Below, piece by piece: positions 27,374-36,300 of a DNA stretch of 64,000 nucleotides (positions within the stretch are counted from its first letter, which is position 1; each line of letters begins with the position of its first letter). Source of the DNA: Methanomassiliicoccales archaeon LGM-RCC1 (GTDB lineage Archaea > Thermoplasmatota > Thermoplasmata > Methanomassiliicoccales > Methanomethylophilaceae); NCBI GenBank assembly GCA_030168575.1, contig CP115555.1, positions 930,001-994,000 on the forward strand. Reading direction: 5' to 3'. The position numbers and the translations under genes were made by a program. The notes under the pieces were generated by a model, which saw only the letters and a list, made by a program, of their open reading frames with translations, was not told the DNA's origin and made no database searches.

Positions 27374-28054
27374 ATGGATAAGGTCGTCGTGTCCATCGGA
27401 GGTTCCATCCTCGTGCCCGGAGAGAACGATGCGGATTTCATACGCAGACTTGCGGAGATGCTTAAGGAGGTCTCCAAGGAGGTCCAGATCGCCGTCGTAT
27501 GCGGCGGGGGCAAGACGGCCAGGTACTACGCAGGCATCGCCAGGGATCTCGGAGGGGACACCTACGCGCAGGACATCCTGGGCATAGCGGCCACGAGGAT
27601 GAACGCCCAGCTCCTCAGCCTAGCACTCGGCGACATGCCCGATACGGTCACCGGCGACGTGGAGGAGACGGCCAAGGCATCCGTCCCAGGGAAGATCGCG
27701 GTGATGGGTGGTACCGTCCCCGGACACACAACCGATGCAGTATCCTCGATGCTGGCCGCCGCTATGAAGGCGGACAGGATCATCAACGGGACATCCGTCG
27801 ACGCTGTCTACACCGACGACCCCAGGAAGAACCCCGACGCGAAGAAGATCACCAACATGACGATCGATGAGCTGGGGGATATCGTTTACAAGGAGCACGG
27901 GGCGTCCAAGTCCAGCGTGTTCGATCCGCTGGGAGTGAAGCTCGCCAAGGAGAACAGGATGGATATCCTGATCATCGACGGAAGGAACCTGGACGAGCTC
28001 AGGAACGCCATTCTGGGGAAGGAGATCAACGGGACCTTCGTGGATTCTCACTGA
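27374..28054 (+). CDS. pyrH: Uridylate kinase (UMP kinase)
   Basis: 226 residues. The amino-acid kinase fold is shown by VVVSIGGSILVPG at the N-terminus, the VVCGGGKTARYYAG glycine-rich loop, ALGDMPDTVTGD, and MGGTVPGHTTDAVSSMLAAAMKADRIINGTSVDAVYTDDPRKNP. This is the compact archaeal form of UMP kinase, which phosphorylates UMP to UDP with ATP in the cytoplasm. The ATG at 27374 is chosen because homologues begin at MxKVVVSIGGS; the open frame to 27191 has no support. It is a single gene, convergent with the Fic gene that follows. Confidence 0.9.
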   Translation: MDKVVVSIGGSILVPGENDADFIRRLAEMLKEVSKEVQIAVVCGGGKTARYYAGIARDLGGDTYAQDILGIAATRMNAQLLSLALGDMPDTVTGDVEETAKASVPGKIAVMGGTVPGHTTDAVSSMLAAAMKADRIINGTSVDAVYTDDPRKNPDAKKITNMTIDELGDIVYKEHGASKSSVFDPLGVKLAKENRMDILIIDGRNLDELRNAILGKEINGTFVDSH

Positions 28055-28076
28055 TTCGGATAATACAAAGGATCCG

Positions 28077-29216
28077 TCAATCGGATTCAGGCAGCACATC
28101 TCCCAGGCTCTCCCTTATCCTTCTGAACGGATCGTTGAACCTGAACGTCATGGACCTTGTCTTCCCCTGTTTCTCGAGCACGCCCATGTCCGCCAGTGCG
28201 TTGAGCCTGTTCCTCACCGATTGGTCCCCGATACCGTCGGCCCAGGACGATGCCTCCTGCATCGTGAACCATTCCTTCCTTTCCTTCGCACGAATGGCCA
28301 GCTGCCTGGAGTTCAGGTCCAGTCCTTTCAGCACATCCTTCTCCCCGAATTCTCTCACGGCCTCGCCGTAGGCGGATTGGATGCAGTCGATGAAGAACTC
28401 CACCAAGGGTGAATAATCCCCGGTCTTGTCCGTGTACCTCAGAAGGTTGTAGTACACATCTCCGTCACCGAGGAGCTTGTCGTCGATCTTGCAGAGGTTG
28501 AAGTTTCTGTACCCAAGTTCCTGCATCAGGATATGGAAGAGCGAGCGCCCCGTCCTCCCGTTCCCTTCCAGGAACGGATGTATGCTCTCGAACTCATGGA
28601 AGAACACGACGGCGGTGACGATGCTCTCCAATGGCGAGTCCCTCAGCCATTCCATCAGATCCGATAACTCGGTCATCACATGTACGGAAGGGCATCCGAT
28701 GAAAACCTCCTGGTCCCCGGCCACCACGTGCACTTCCTCCCCGTCCGTCCTGATCCTCCCTGGCACGCAATCCTCGTCGGTGCCGGTCAACAGGTATCTG
28801 TGCACCGCAGACACCGTACCGGTATCCCACGGCAGCCGGAAGAGGCCGGGGACGTAGTATGAATACAGGTGGTTGAGGATCTCCTGCTGGTTGCCGGGGT
28901 CGGTTGCCCTGACGATCCCCTCCGATCTCATCATCATGCGCGAGGATTCCTCGACCTCCCTGAGGCTCATCCTGTTCCCTTCGATCTTCGTGGACCAATG
29001 GGCATTCACCGCATGTGCCTCCTGAACGAGATCGGTGTAGTCCTTCTCGGCAAGGACGAAGGACCCCAGTGTCCTGTCCATATCGCCGATGTCGCGGATG
29101 GCATCCCTGTAGCCTTTGCTGAGCCTGACATCTATTTTGGTGAGGTCCTTCCTCTTGTGCCGTACAGGGACCAGATCCGCATAGAATCTTCTGTATTTAT
29201 CATAGTTTATTATCAT
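28077..29216 (-). CDS. Fic-family protein with N-terminal inhibitory helix (second copy)
   Basis: 379 residues. Fic motif HPFLEGNGRTGR near residue 215: the Asp/Glu position holds Glu and the anion-binding GNGR is intact. The inhibitory motif STKIEGN near residue 75 fits the class II S/TxxxE(G/N) pattern, so activity is probably autoinhibited. A C-terminal winged-helix-like region (WFTMQEASSWADGIGDQSVRNRLNALADMGVLEKQGKTRS) resembles that of the Fic protein at 8975. It likely AMPylates a protein target. The ATG lies about 25-30 bases after a TATA (29241-29250), so it is leaderless, and three TTATCATA repeats overlap the start. Confidence 0.85.
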   Translation of the reverse strand: MIINYDKYRRFYADLVPVRHKRKDLTKIDVRLSKGYRDAIRDIGDMDRTLGSFVLAEKDYTDLVQEAHAVNAHWSTKIEGNRMSLREVEESSRMMMRSEGIVRATDPGNQQEILNHLYSYYVPGLFRLPWDTGTVSAVHRYLLTGTDEDCVPGRIRTDGEEVHVVAGDQEVFIGCPSVHVMTELSDLMEWLRDSPLESIVTAVVFFHEFESIHPFLEGNGRTGRSLFHILMQELGYRNFNLCKIDDKLLGDGDVYYNLLRYTDKTGDYSPLVEFFIDCIQSAYGEAVREFGEKDVLKGLDLNSRQLAIRAKERKEWFTMQEASSWADGIGDQSVRNRLNALADMGVLEKQGKTRSMTFRFNDPFRRIRESLGDVLPESD

Positions 29217-29250
29217 AATAATTTATCATAATTGATATCTATATATAAAT
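29197..29250 (-). promoter_or_regulatory. Promoter of the second Fic gene with three 13-bp-spaced repeats
   Basis: TTATCATA occurs at 29197-29204, 29210-29217 and 29223-29230, exactly 13 bases apart, overlapping the ATG at 29216. A TATA sequence on the minus strand (ATTTATATAT) lies at 29241-29250. Regular spacing suggests an operator array. Confidence 0.5.
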
Positions 29251-29566
29251 AATCTGATGATTTGTTGGTTATTGTGATAAAAATTTATTATAATTAGTGT
29301 AAATAAGGCAGTGACTGGGGTGCGAACCATTCTTTTTTCCTTCAGTAGTGGCAGTTTAATACCGTTAGCTATACACTTTGTTGTTTTGTACATCAAAATA
29401 AGTCATTCTTTTATAAATTGCTTAAATATGATTGAAAAGTAGATAGAAAATATCGCACACTTTTCAATGAAGATTCAATGGAATATTGCTGTCACACATC
29501 ACGTTTCTTTTTGACCGAGTACATTCACAAACGATAATCAACTCCGATTACAATCAAGGAAACGAC
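29251..29566. other. AT-rich intergenic region before the phosphopantetheinyl transferase
   Basis: No gene recognised. A TATA-like TCTTTTATAAATTG lies near 29408-29422 and an AT-rich stretch TTAAATATGA near 29424. An imperfect inverted repeat ATTGAAAAGT ... ACTTTTCAAT occurs about 29432-29470. AAGGA at 29556-29560 serves the next gene. Confidence 0.4.
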
Positions 29567-30235
29567 ATGCCCCGGACAGTCGTCACATACTATTCGGATA
29601 CCGACCTCCTTCTTCATCCAGACGTCTACGGCAGGGCATACTCCGTCCTTCCGGAATACCGCAGGGAGAAGGCGGATTCCTTCGTCTTCGCCAAGGACAA
29701 GGCGCTGTCCGCAGGCGCATGGCTGCTGCTCCGCAGGGCCCTGGATGGCCTGGGAGAGGATCCCGACAGTGTCCGCATAGGATACCGGAAGAACGGCAAG
29801 CCTATAATGGAAGGCTCGGACATCCAATTCAATCTCTCACATTCCGAGCATCGCGTGATGTGCTCTGTATCCGATATCGACCTGGGATGCGACGTCGAGC
29901 ACATACAACCCATCGATATGGACATCGCCAGGAGGTACTTCTTCGGTTCCGAGTACGGAACGATCTCCTCCGCTGATGACAGGGACGGCATGTTCTATCG
30001 TTTCTGGACCCTCAAGGAGAGCTTCATGAAGGCCACCGGCCTGGGATTCGAGCTCCCTCTGGATTCATTCTGCATCCACTTGGGTGAGGATATATCCGTG
30101 GACCAAACCGTCGACGGCAACGTCTATCATTTCAAGGAATACGACATGAACGACGGCTACAGATACGCCGTCTGCTCCCTGGCGGAGGACTTCTCTCCGA
30201 AGATGGAGTATGTAGACCTCGCTAAATACTCGTAA
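29567..30235 (+). CDS. Sfp-type 4'-phosphopantetheinyl transferase
   Basis: 222 residues from ATG 29567, with AAGGA six bases upstream. Family motifs are clear: FNLSHSEHRVMC, DLGCDVEH (metal-binding Asp and Glu) and FWTLKESFMKATGLG (WxxKEAxxKxxG). The enzyme moves the phosphopantetheine arm of CoA to the conserved Ser of carrier domains, making them active. Archaea generally lack acyl-carrier-protein fatty acid synthesis, and the two-module synthetase at 33.3-40.6 kb has two carrier domains, so that is the likely substrate. It is followed 14 bases later by an EamA transporter. Confidence 0.9.
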   Translation: MPRTVVTYYSDTDLLLHPDVYGRAYSVLPEYRREKADSFVFAKDKALSAGAWLLLRRALDGLGEDPDSVRIGYRKNGKPIMEGSDIQFNLSHSEHRVMCSVSDIDLGCDVEHIQPIDMDIARRYFFGSEYGTISSADDRDGMFYRFWTLKESFMKATGLGFELPLDSFCIHLGEDISVDQTVDGNVYHFKEYDMNDGYRYAVCSLAEDFSPKMEYVDLAKYS

Positions 30236-30249
30236 TACCTTAGACCTTC

Positions 30250-31164
30250 GTGAGCTTCAAGCCGTCACCCTTCGCAATGGTACTTCTGGCCGCGATCCTC
30301 GCAGGTCTCCTCAACATGTTCTCCAAGGATCTGCTCAATGCAGGATTGGGTCCGATGGAGATCTGTGCCTGCCGCGAGGGAGTGACCGCCATAGTGTTCG
30401 CACTGATCCTTCTGGCCATCGACCGTTCAGCCTTCAAGGTCAGGATACGCGACCTTTGGATATTCGCCCTGTTCGGAGCGTTCAACGTCATCAGCAACGT
30501 GTGCGTGTTCACCGCTCAGGAGACGCTGCCTCTGGAAGTGGCGGCGGTGCTAGAGATGACCAGCCCATACTTCATGCTGGTCTTTGCATACTTCCTCTTC
30601 GGGGACAAGGTCACCAGAAGGAAGGTCCTCGCCGTTGTGATGGCCTTCGTCGGCTGCGTGTTCATCATCGGATTGGTCAATGGTGTCGACAATATCGACA
30701 TACTCGGAGTCGCGATAGGGCTGCTCTCAGGAATGACCCTGGCGGCCTTCACCATAGGCGGAAAGGTCATCGGGGAGAGAGGGTATTCGGAGAACAGCGC
30801 CATGTTCTATTTCTTCCTGTTCAGCGCGATCCTGGTCGCGCCGTTGGCGGATTTCAACACGATCTGGACCGTGGCTAGTTCCGACTGGATCCTCTTGGCA
30901 TGCATCATCGTCATGGGAATACTGTGTACACTGGCGCTCAACTATCTGGTCATCTATTCGATCCGCCGTATGGACCCGGCCACAGTCTCCATCGTGATCA
31001 CCTCGAGCCTGATAGTGTCCACGTTATGCGGAGTATTGGTGTTCGGAGACGAGTTCCATTGGACCGATGTGATCGGTATAATACTCGTCATGGCCGCCAT
31101 AATCCTATTGGACCCGCCTGAATCTCTTGTGAAGAGATTCAAGGGAAAGAGTTACGATTCATGA
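30250..31164 (+). CDS. EamA/DMT-family transporter
   Basis: 304 residues from GTG 30250, with ten hydrophobic segments arranged as two repeats of five (each EamA domain ends in a short basic loop, IDRSAFKVRIRDL and GDKVTRRKV). The family exports or imports metabolites such as amino acids and nucleosides. Lying directly after the phosphopantetheinyl transferase and in the same orientation, it could export the peptide product; this is a guess from position. The start is weakly supported because no clear Shine-Dalgarno is seen. Confidence 0.8.
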   Translation: MSFKPSPFAMVLLAAILAGLLNMFSKDLLNAGLGPMEICACREGVTAIVFALILLAIDRSAFKVRIRDLWIFALFGAFNVISNVCVFTAQETLPLEVAAVLEMTSPYFMLVFAYFLFGDKVTRRKVLAVVMAFVGCVFIIGLVNGVDNIDILGVAIGLLSGMTLAAFTIGGKVIGERGYSENSAMFYFFLFSAILVAPLADFNTIWTVASSDWILLACIIVMGILCTLALNYLVIYSIRRMDPATVSIVITSSLIVSTLCGVLVFGDEFHWTDVIGIILVMAAIILLDPPESLVKRFKGKSYDS

Positions 31165-31273
31165 GGTATGCGTACTTACCCGAAGAATAGCTAGATTCTA
31201 GTTTTTGATGATTCACAATACATAGAAAAAACAATCTAGACTTTATATATCAAAGATTGAATTTTTCTAATAT

Positions 31274-31327
31274 CCGTAATTTTATTACGGGATATAGATA
31301 CTTTTATATGCCGTAAAAATATTACGG
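31274..31327 (+). promoter_or_regulatory. Twin palindromic operators around the TATA of the second AbiL-type ATPase
   Basis: CCGTAA-TTTTA-TTACGG at 31274-31290 and CCGTAA-AAATA-TTACGG at 31311-31327, both 6-5-6 palindromes with identical arms and 37 bases between starts. The TATA-like CTTTTATATG lies between them (31301-31310). The second ends 12 bases before the ATG. A repressor bound here would block both TATA and start site. Confidence 0.65.
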
Positions 31328-31339
31328 TAATGGGATAAT

Positions 31340-32452
31340 ATGCTGAGAAGATTCGCGGTTGAGAACTACAAAAATTTTAAGGGTCGCACGGTGATGGATT
31401 TCACAGCCGTGCGCAATTATTCGTTCAATGATCAATGCATAAGCAACGGTCTTCTTAACAAGGTCATACTACTCGGAAAGAACGGTTCCGGGAAGACGAA
31501 CCTCGGCCTTGCAATCTTCGACATTGTCGTAACGCTGACGGACAACGTGGTATACAACAGGCAAATCGATCCTGGATCCTATTTGAACGGGGATTCCACC
31601 AAGAAGTATGCCACATTCGAATACGAATTCCAAGATGGAGACCGTACGATAAGATACATTTATCGCAAGACCGATCCGAGGACGATATCCTATGAGGAAC
31701 TGGAGGTCAATGGGAAGCTCATATTCCTGCGTGACGGCGACAAGAGCGATTACAAGGGCCTTTCCAAGATCAACGCCGACAATCTCCGTATGGACATGGA
31801 CAACGGTGCACTCTCGGTCGTCCGTTACATAAATGCGAACACTGTTCAGAACAAAGAATCTCCGATATCATTCATCATGGATTTTGTCTCACATATGCTG
31901 TATTTCAAATCCGACATAGAAGGAAACGGATTCATCGGTTATGGCAAGACCGGTGAGTTCATCTATGATTACATAATCAACAACGGGCTCACCGAGGATT
32001 TCAAGAGAATGTTGAAGGAATATGCTGAGGTCGAGGCTGATCTGGGTGTGGTGAAGATGCCGGGAACGCCAGGAGTCTTCGTCCAGAAGTTCAGGAACAG
32101 ACAGCTTACATTCGAGTCAATATCGTCCACAGGAACGAGGGTATTCGCCCTTTTCTATTATTGGTACAAGCATTTCGGAGATGTCAGATTTGTATACATG
32201 GATGAATTCGATGCATACTATCATTACGAGATGTCTGAGAGGATAGTGAGGATGGTCTCACAGATGGAAGGTTTCCAGACGGTGTTTACGACTCACAACA
32301 TATCCCTTCTTAGGAATTCCCTTTTGAGGCCTGACTGCTGCCTGACCATCGATAACGGGCGTATCCGTTCATTCTCCGATTCCACTGGAAGGGAGCTCCG
32401 CGAGGGTCACAATCTGGAAAAGATGTACCGCAACGGTGAGTTCGATGACTAA
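31340..32452 (+). CDS. AAA-family ATPase of a second AbiL/RloA-type pair
   Basis: 370 residues. FAVENYKNFKGRTVMDF start, Walker A LLGKNGSGKTN near residue 50, signature-like STGTRVFALFYYW, Walker B VRFVYMDEFDAYYH and TTHNISLL. It shares the plan of the ATPase at 982-2184 but is a different subgroup. Its stop overlaps the start of an RloB/AbiLii-like gene that is now broken. It separates the transferase-transporter pair from the peptide synthetase, so it was probably inserted into that cluster. The AT-rich start contrasts with its GC-rich neighbours. Confidence 0.8.
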   Translation: MLRRFAVENYKNFKGRTVMDFTAVRNYSFNDQCISNGLLNKVILLGKNGSGKTNLGLAIFDIVVTLTDNVVYNRQIDPGSYLNGDSTKKYATFEYEFQDGDRTIRYIYRKTDPRTISYEELEVNGKLIFLRDGDKSDYKGLSKINADNLRMDMDNGALSVVRYINANTVQNKESPISFIMDFVSHMLYFKSDIEGNGFIGYGKTGEFIYDYIINNGLTEDFKRMLKEYAEVEADLGVVKMPGTPGVFVQKFRNRQLTFESISSTGTRVFALFYYWYKHFGDVRFVYMDEFDAYYHYEMSERIVRMVSQMEGFQTVFTTHNISLLRNSLLRPDCCLTIDNGRIRSFSDSTGRELREGHNLEKMYRNGEFDD

Positions 32453-33175
32453 GGATATACTATTCGTCCTTGAAGGGGGGGAGGACGGAGCCCAGATTCC
32501 TCAAGGCCCTCATCGCAGTACCCGCGACGATAGGGATTATTCCGTATTCAGTTATGGCACAAGTCTGCACAAGATGCTGGATGGAATGTTCGAAGGCGGT
32601 GATATCGACACGGATCTGGATTTCCAGGAATATCTGAAATCCTGTAGAACCGGGAGCGGAGGCGATGTTCTCGACAGAACATTCACGGACATATTCCTCA
32701 TGTTCGATATGGATCTGCAAGATCAGAATTTCGATAGTAGAAGAGTAAGGAAGGCGCTAGATTATTTCGATGATTCGACCGAGAATGGGAAGATGTACAT
32801 CAATTACCCGATGTTGAATCATATAAACACATCGCACATCCTGATGATTCGTCATATCTCGACGAAAGAGTTTCTGTGGATGACATCAACCATTACAAGG
32901 AAATGGTCGGAAAAGAGGGGGATCCCGCATTGGCAGATGTGGGAAAAAACCTGCCTGATATGTGGAGGCGGATCATAGACTTGAATCTGATGAAGGCCAA
33001 TCTCTTGGTGAATTAGGACAGAAGTATGCCTACAAGGGATATGTATTCAGAGCTTGGCCAGAAGAACATATTCGACTGTCAGACCGAGGAATTTGTGAAA
33101 GAGAATATGTTACACATCCTGAATACATCGGTTTTCAATGCAGTGGATTACAACCCCAGCAGATATCTAGCCTGA
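32445..33175 (+). pseudogene. RloB/AbiLii-like partner gene, disrupted by frameshifts and an amber codon
   Basis: Starts MTKDILFVLEG at ATG 32445, overlapping the ATPase stop. RTEPRFLKAL follows only in the next frame after G(7) at 32475-32481, and the frame returns by DYSVFSYGTSLHKM near 32530. It continues through IFLMFDMDLQDQNFD and NYPML, then a missing base near 32815 shifts to YKHIAHPDDSSYLDERVS and DMWRRIIDLNLMKANLLVN. An in-frame TAG at 33014-33016 is followed by DRSMPTRDMYSELGQKNIF and CQTEEFVKENMLHILN, to TGA at 33173-33175. Three indels plus one amber argue for a pseudogene (or read errors). As TAG can be pyrrolysine in this lineage, that single site is ambiguous. Confidence 0.65.
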
Positions 33176-33342
33176 TCCAGTGCTTCAGTGAAGAGATTCA
33201 AGGGCAAGGCCATTAAATCGGAATAAGACATAACATCCATCCAAGGTTTATGCCCCAGGGTGATGGACGGCGTGGCTATGATGTAGTTCAGGATCAGAGA
33301 CCGTCACAGGCAGCGTCCTTCCTGGTCGAGCGACATGAAGTG

Positions 33343-36300
33343 ATGGACATGTTCAGATTAAGTAAGGTACAGTACGGGATCTACGCAGAGTGCATTCAGA
33401 ACCCTGATTCCACCAGATACAACATCCCCGCCATCGAGAGGATGCCGGACCATATGGACGTGGATAGACTCGTCAGGGCCGTTGACGCTCTGGTGGAGGC
33501 GCATCCCGGACTGAGGACCAGGGTGTTCGCTGATGACAGCGGTCAGCTGGTCCAGGAACTGGACTGCGAGGTGCACGCGATCGTCAAAGACATGTCCGAC
33601 GAGGAGTTCGATTCTGTCAAGGACGATCTGGTCGTGCCCTTCGACCTTGCGAAAGGCCCTCTGGCCAGATTCGAGATCTACAGGACCCCTTCAGGCAACT
33701 ACCTCTTCATGGATATCCATCACCTCATCTACGACGGCAGCGCGAACAAGGTCCTGGCAAGGGACCTGGGCGACGCGTACAAGGGCAAGCCCCTCGAGAA
33801 AGAGAAATTCACCATGCAGGACGAGGTGGCCTATGAGGACTCCAAGACCGATGGGGAGAAGGCCGAGGCGAAGAAGTTCTACGCCTCGTTCCTGGACGGC
33901 ATCGAGACCGATTCGCTCCCTCCGAGGGACGTCTATTCCGACACCCCCTCCCAGGGAAGGATCGTGCAGCCCTTCCACATTGACGAGGAGAGGTTCCGTG
34001 CACTCCGCAAGGAAGTCGGCACCAACCGTACTGCATTCTTTATCACCGTCATGGGCGTCCTGACGGCCAGGATGGCCGGGAAGGACAACTCGTTCATCAC
34101 ATCGGTCCACAACGGCAGGAGACCTGAGAACGAGGACACCATCAACATGTTCGTGAGGACCATCCCGGTCTACACCGACATCTCCAAGGGATCCATCCGC
34201 GACATCATCTCCACGACATATCAGCGCCTGGAGGGCACATACAGGAACGATTCGATGTCCTACATCGAGCTGGCTCAGGAGTTCGGCCTGAACGCCGACA
34301 TCACCATGGCCTACCAGAAGGATGTCTCGAAGCTCAAGTTCGTGGAGGGCTACGACGGCAACGTCGAGCGCATCTACAATAAGAAATACGTCTCCGGCGC
34401 AGCGATGACATTCGAGGTCGTCGACGCCGACTCCAAGACAGGCGACTACGTCATCGACCTGTCCTACCGCGCGGACATGTACACCGAAGGGATGATGAAG
34501 GCCCTGCTCCGCGCATACATCAAGCTTGCCCAGGAGCTGCTAGTCAAGGAACGTCTGGACGAGATCGATCTGATGGATGATGAATCCGCCGAGATCATCG
34601 ACGGGTTCAACCAGACAGATGTCGATCAGGACCTCACCGTCACGCCTTACGATATGATCCGCAAATGGATGAAGGAGACTCCCGACTCCGTAGCATCAGT
34701 GTTCAAGGAAGAGCAGATTACCTACGGCCAGATGGATTCCGTCACATCCGCGATAGCCGCCTGCATCCATTCCAAAGGCATCGGAAGGGAGGACTTCGTC
34801 TCCATTTTGATCCCCAGAGGACAGCTCATGGTAACCGCTTCCATCGGAGTTCTCAGGGCGGGAGCCGCCTACCAGCCCCTGGACCCGTCCTATCCGAAGG
34901 AGAGGCTCAACTTCATGGTCAAGGACTCCGGAGCGAAGCTCCTCATAGCCGACAGGTCCCTGAGGGACATCCTGGATGAGTACAACGGAGACGTCCTGTT
35001 CACCGACGAGATCCCATCTCTGAAACCATCGGATGAGGAATACGAGCACAAACCCCAGGATCCGTTCACCATACTCTACACCTCGGGTACAACCGGAACA
35101 CCCAAAGGATGCATCCTGGAGAACAGGAACCTCACATCCTTCCTTAACCATCACCAGAGGCATTTCCAGATAGATGAGAACAGCCGTGCGATCACATACG
35201 CCAGCTACGGTTTCGACGCATCGATGATGGACATCTTCACCACGCTCTGCTTTGATGCACACCTCTACATCATACCAGAGGAGATGCGCCTGGACATCAT
35301 GGCGATGGACCGTTATTTCACGGAGAATCAGATCACGCATGCTTTCATGACCACACAGGTGGGAAGGCAGTTCGTAACCATGACGGAATGCAAGACGCTG
35401 AAGCACTTCTCCCTCGGAGGGGAGAAGCTGGTCCCCGTCAACCCGCCGGAGTGGCTGGACTTCGTGAACCTCTACGGTCCCACAGAGACCACTGTATACG
35501 TCACATACCAGCAGGTCAAGGACGACAATCCGCTGTGCCCCATCGGAAGGCCCAACGACAACATCAAGGCGTACATCATGGACAAGAACGGACGCCAGCT
35601 TCCAGTTGGAATCCCCGGTGAGCTGGTCGTCGCCGGACCGCAGGTCACTAGAGGATATCTTAACAGGCCCGACAAGACCTCCGAGGTCTTCATAGTCAAT
35701 CCGTTCTGCAGCGAGCAGAAGTACCGCCGCGCATACCGCACCGGGGACATCGTCAGATGGCTGCCGGACGGAGCTATCGAGTACATCGGCAGGAACGACG
35801 GACAGGTCAAGGTAAGGGGATTCAGGATCGAACTGACCGAAGTGGAGAAGGTCATCCGCGAGTTCCCCGGAATCAAGGATGCGACGGTGGCAGCATTCGA
35901 TGCACCTTCCGGTGGAAAGTTCATCGCAGCATACGTCGTATCAGATTCCAAGATCGACGTGAACGAGCTCAACTCGTTCATCGCCGAGAGGAAGCCGCCG
36001 TACATGGTACCGGCGGTCACCATGCAGATCGATGCTATCCCGCTAAACGTCAACAGCAAGGTGGACAAGCGCAAGCTTCCGAAACCGGAGATCCAGGCCG
36101 AGGACCTGACTCCGCCCGAGAATGATGTCCAGCAGAAGATATTCGACATCGTCAAAGGAGTGATCGGCACAGACGCATTCGGAGTGGACACGGACCTGTA
36201 CGCAGCAGGACTGACTTCAATCACCACCATCCAACTGAACGTCCTCCTGTTCAAGGAGTTCGGTGTGGACATGCAGATCAAGGGCCTGAAGGAGAACTCC

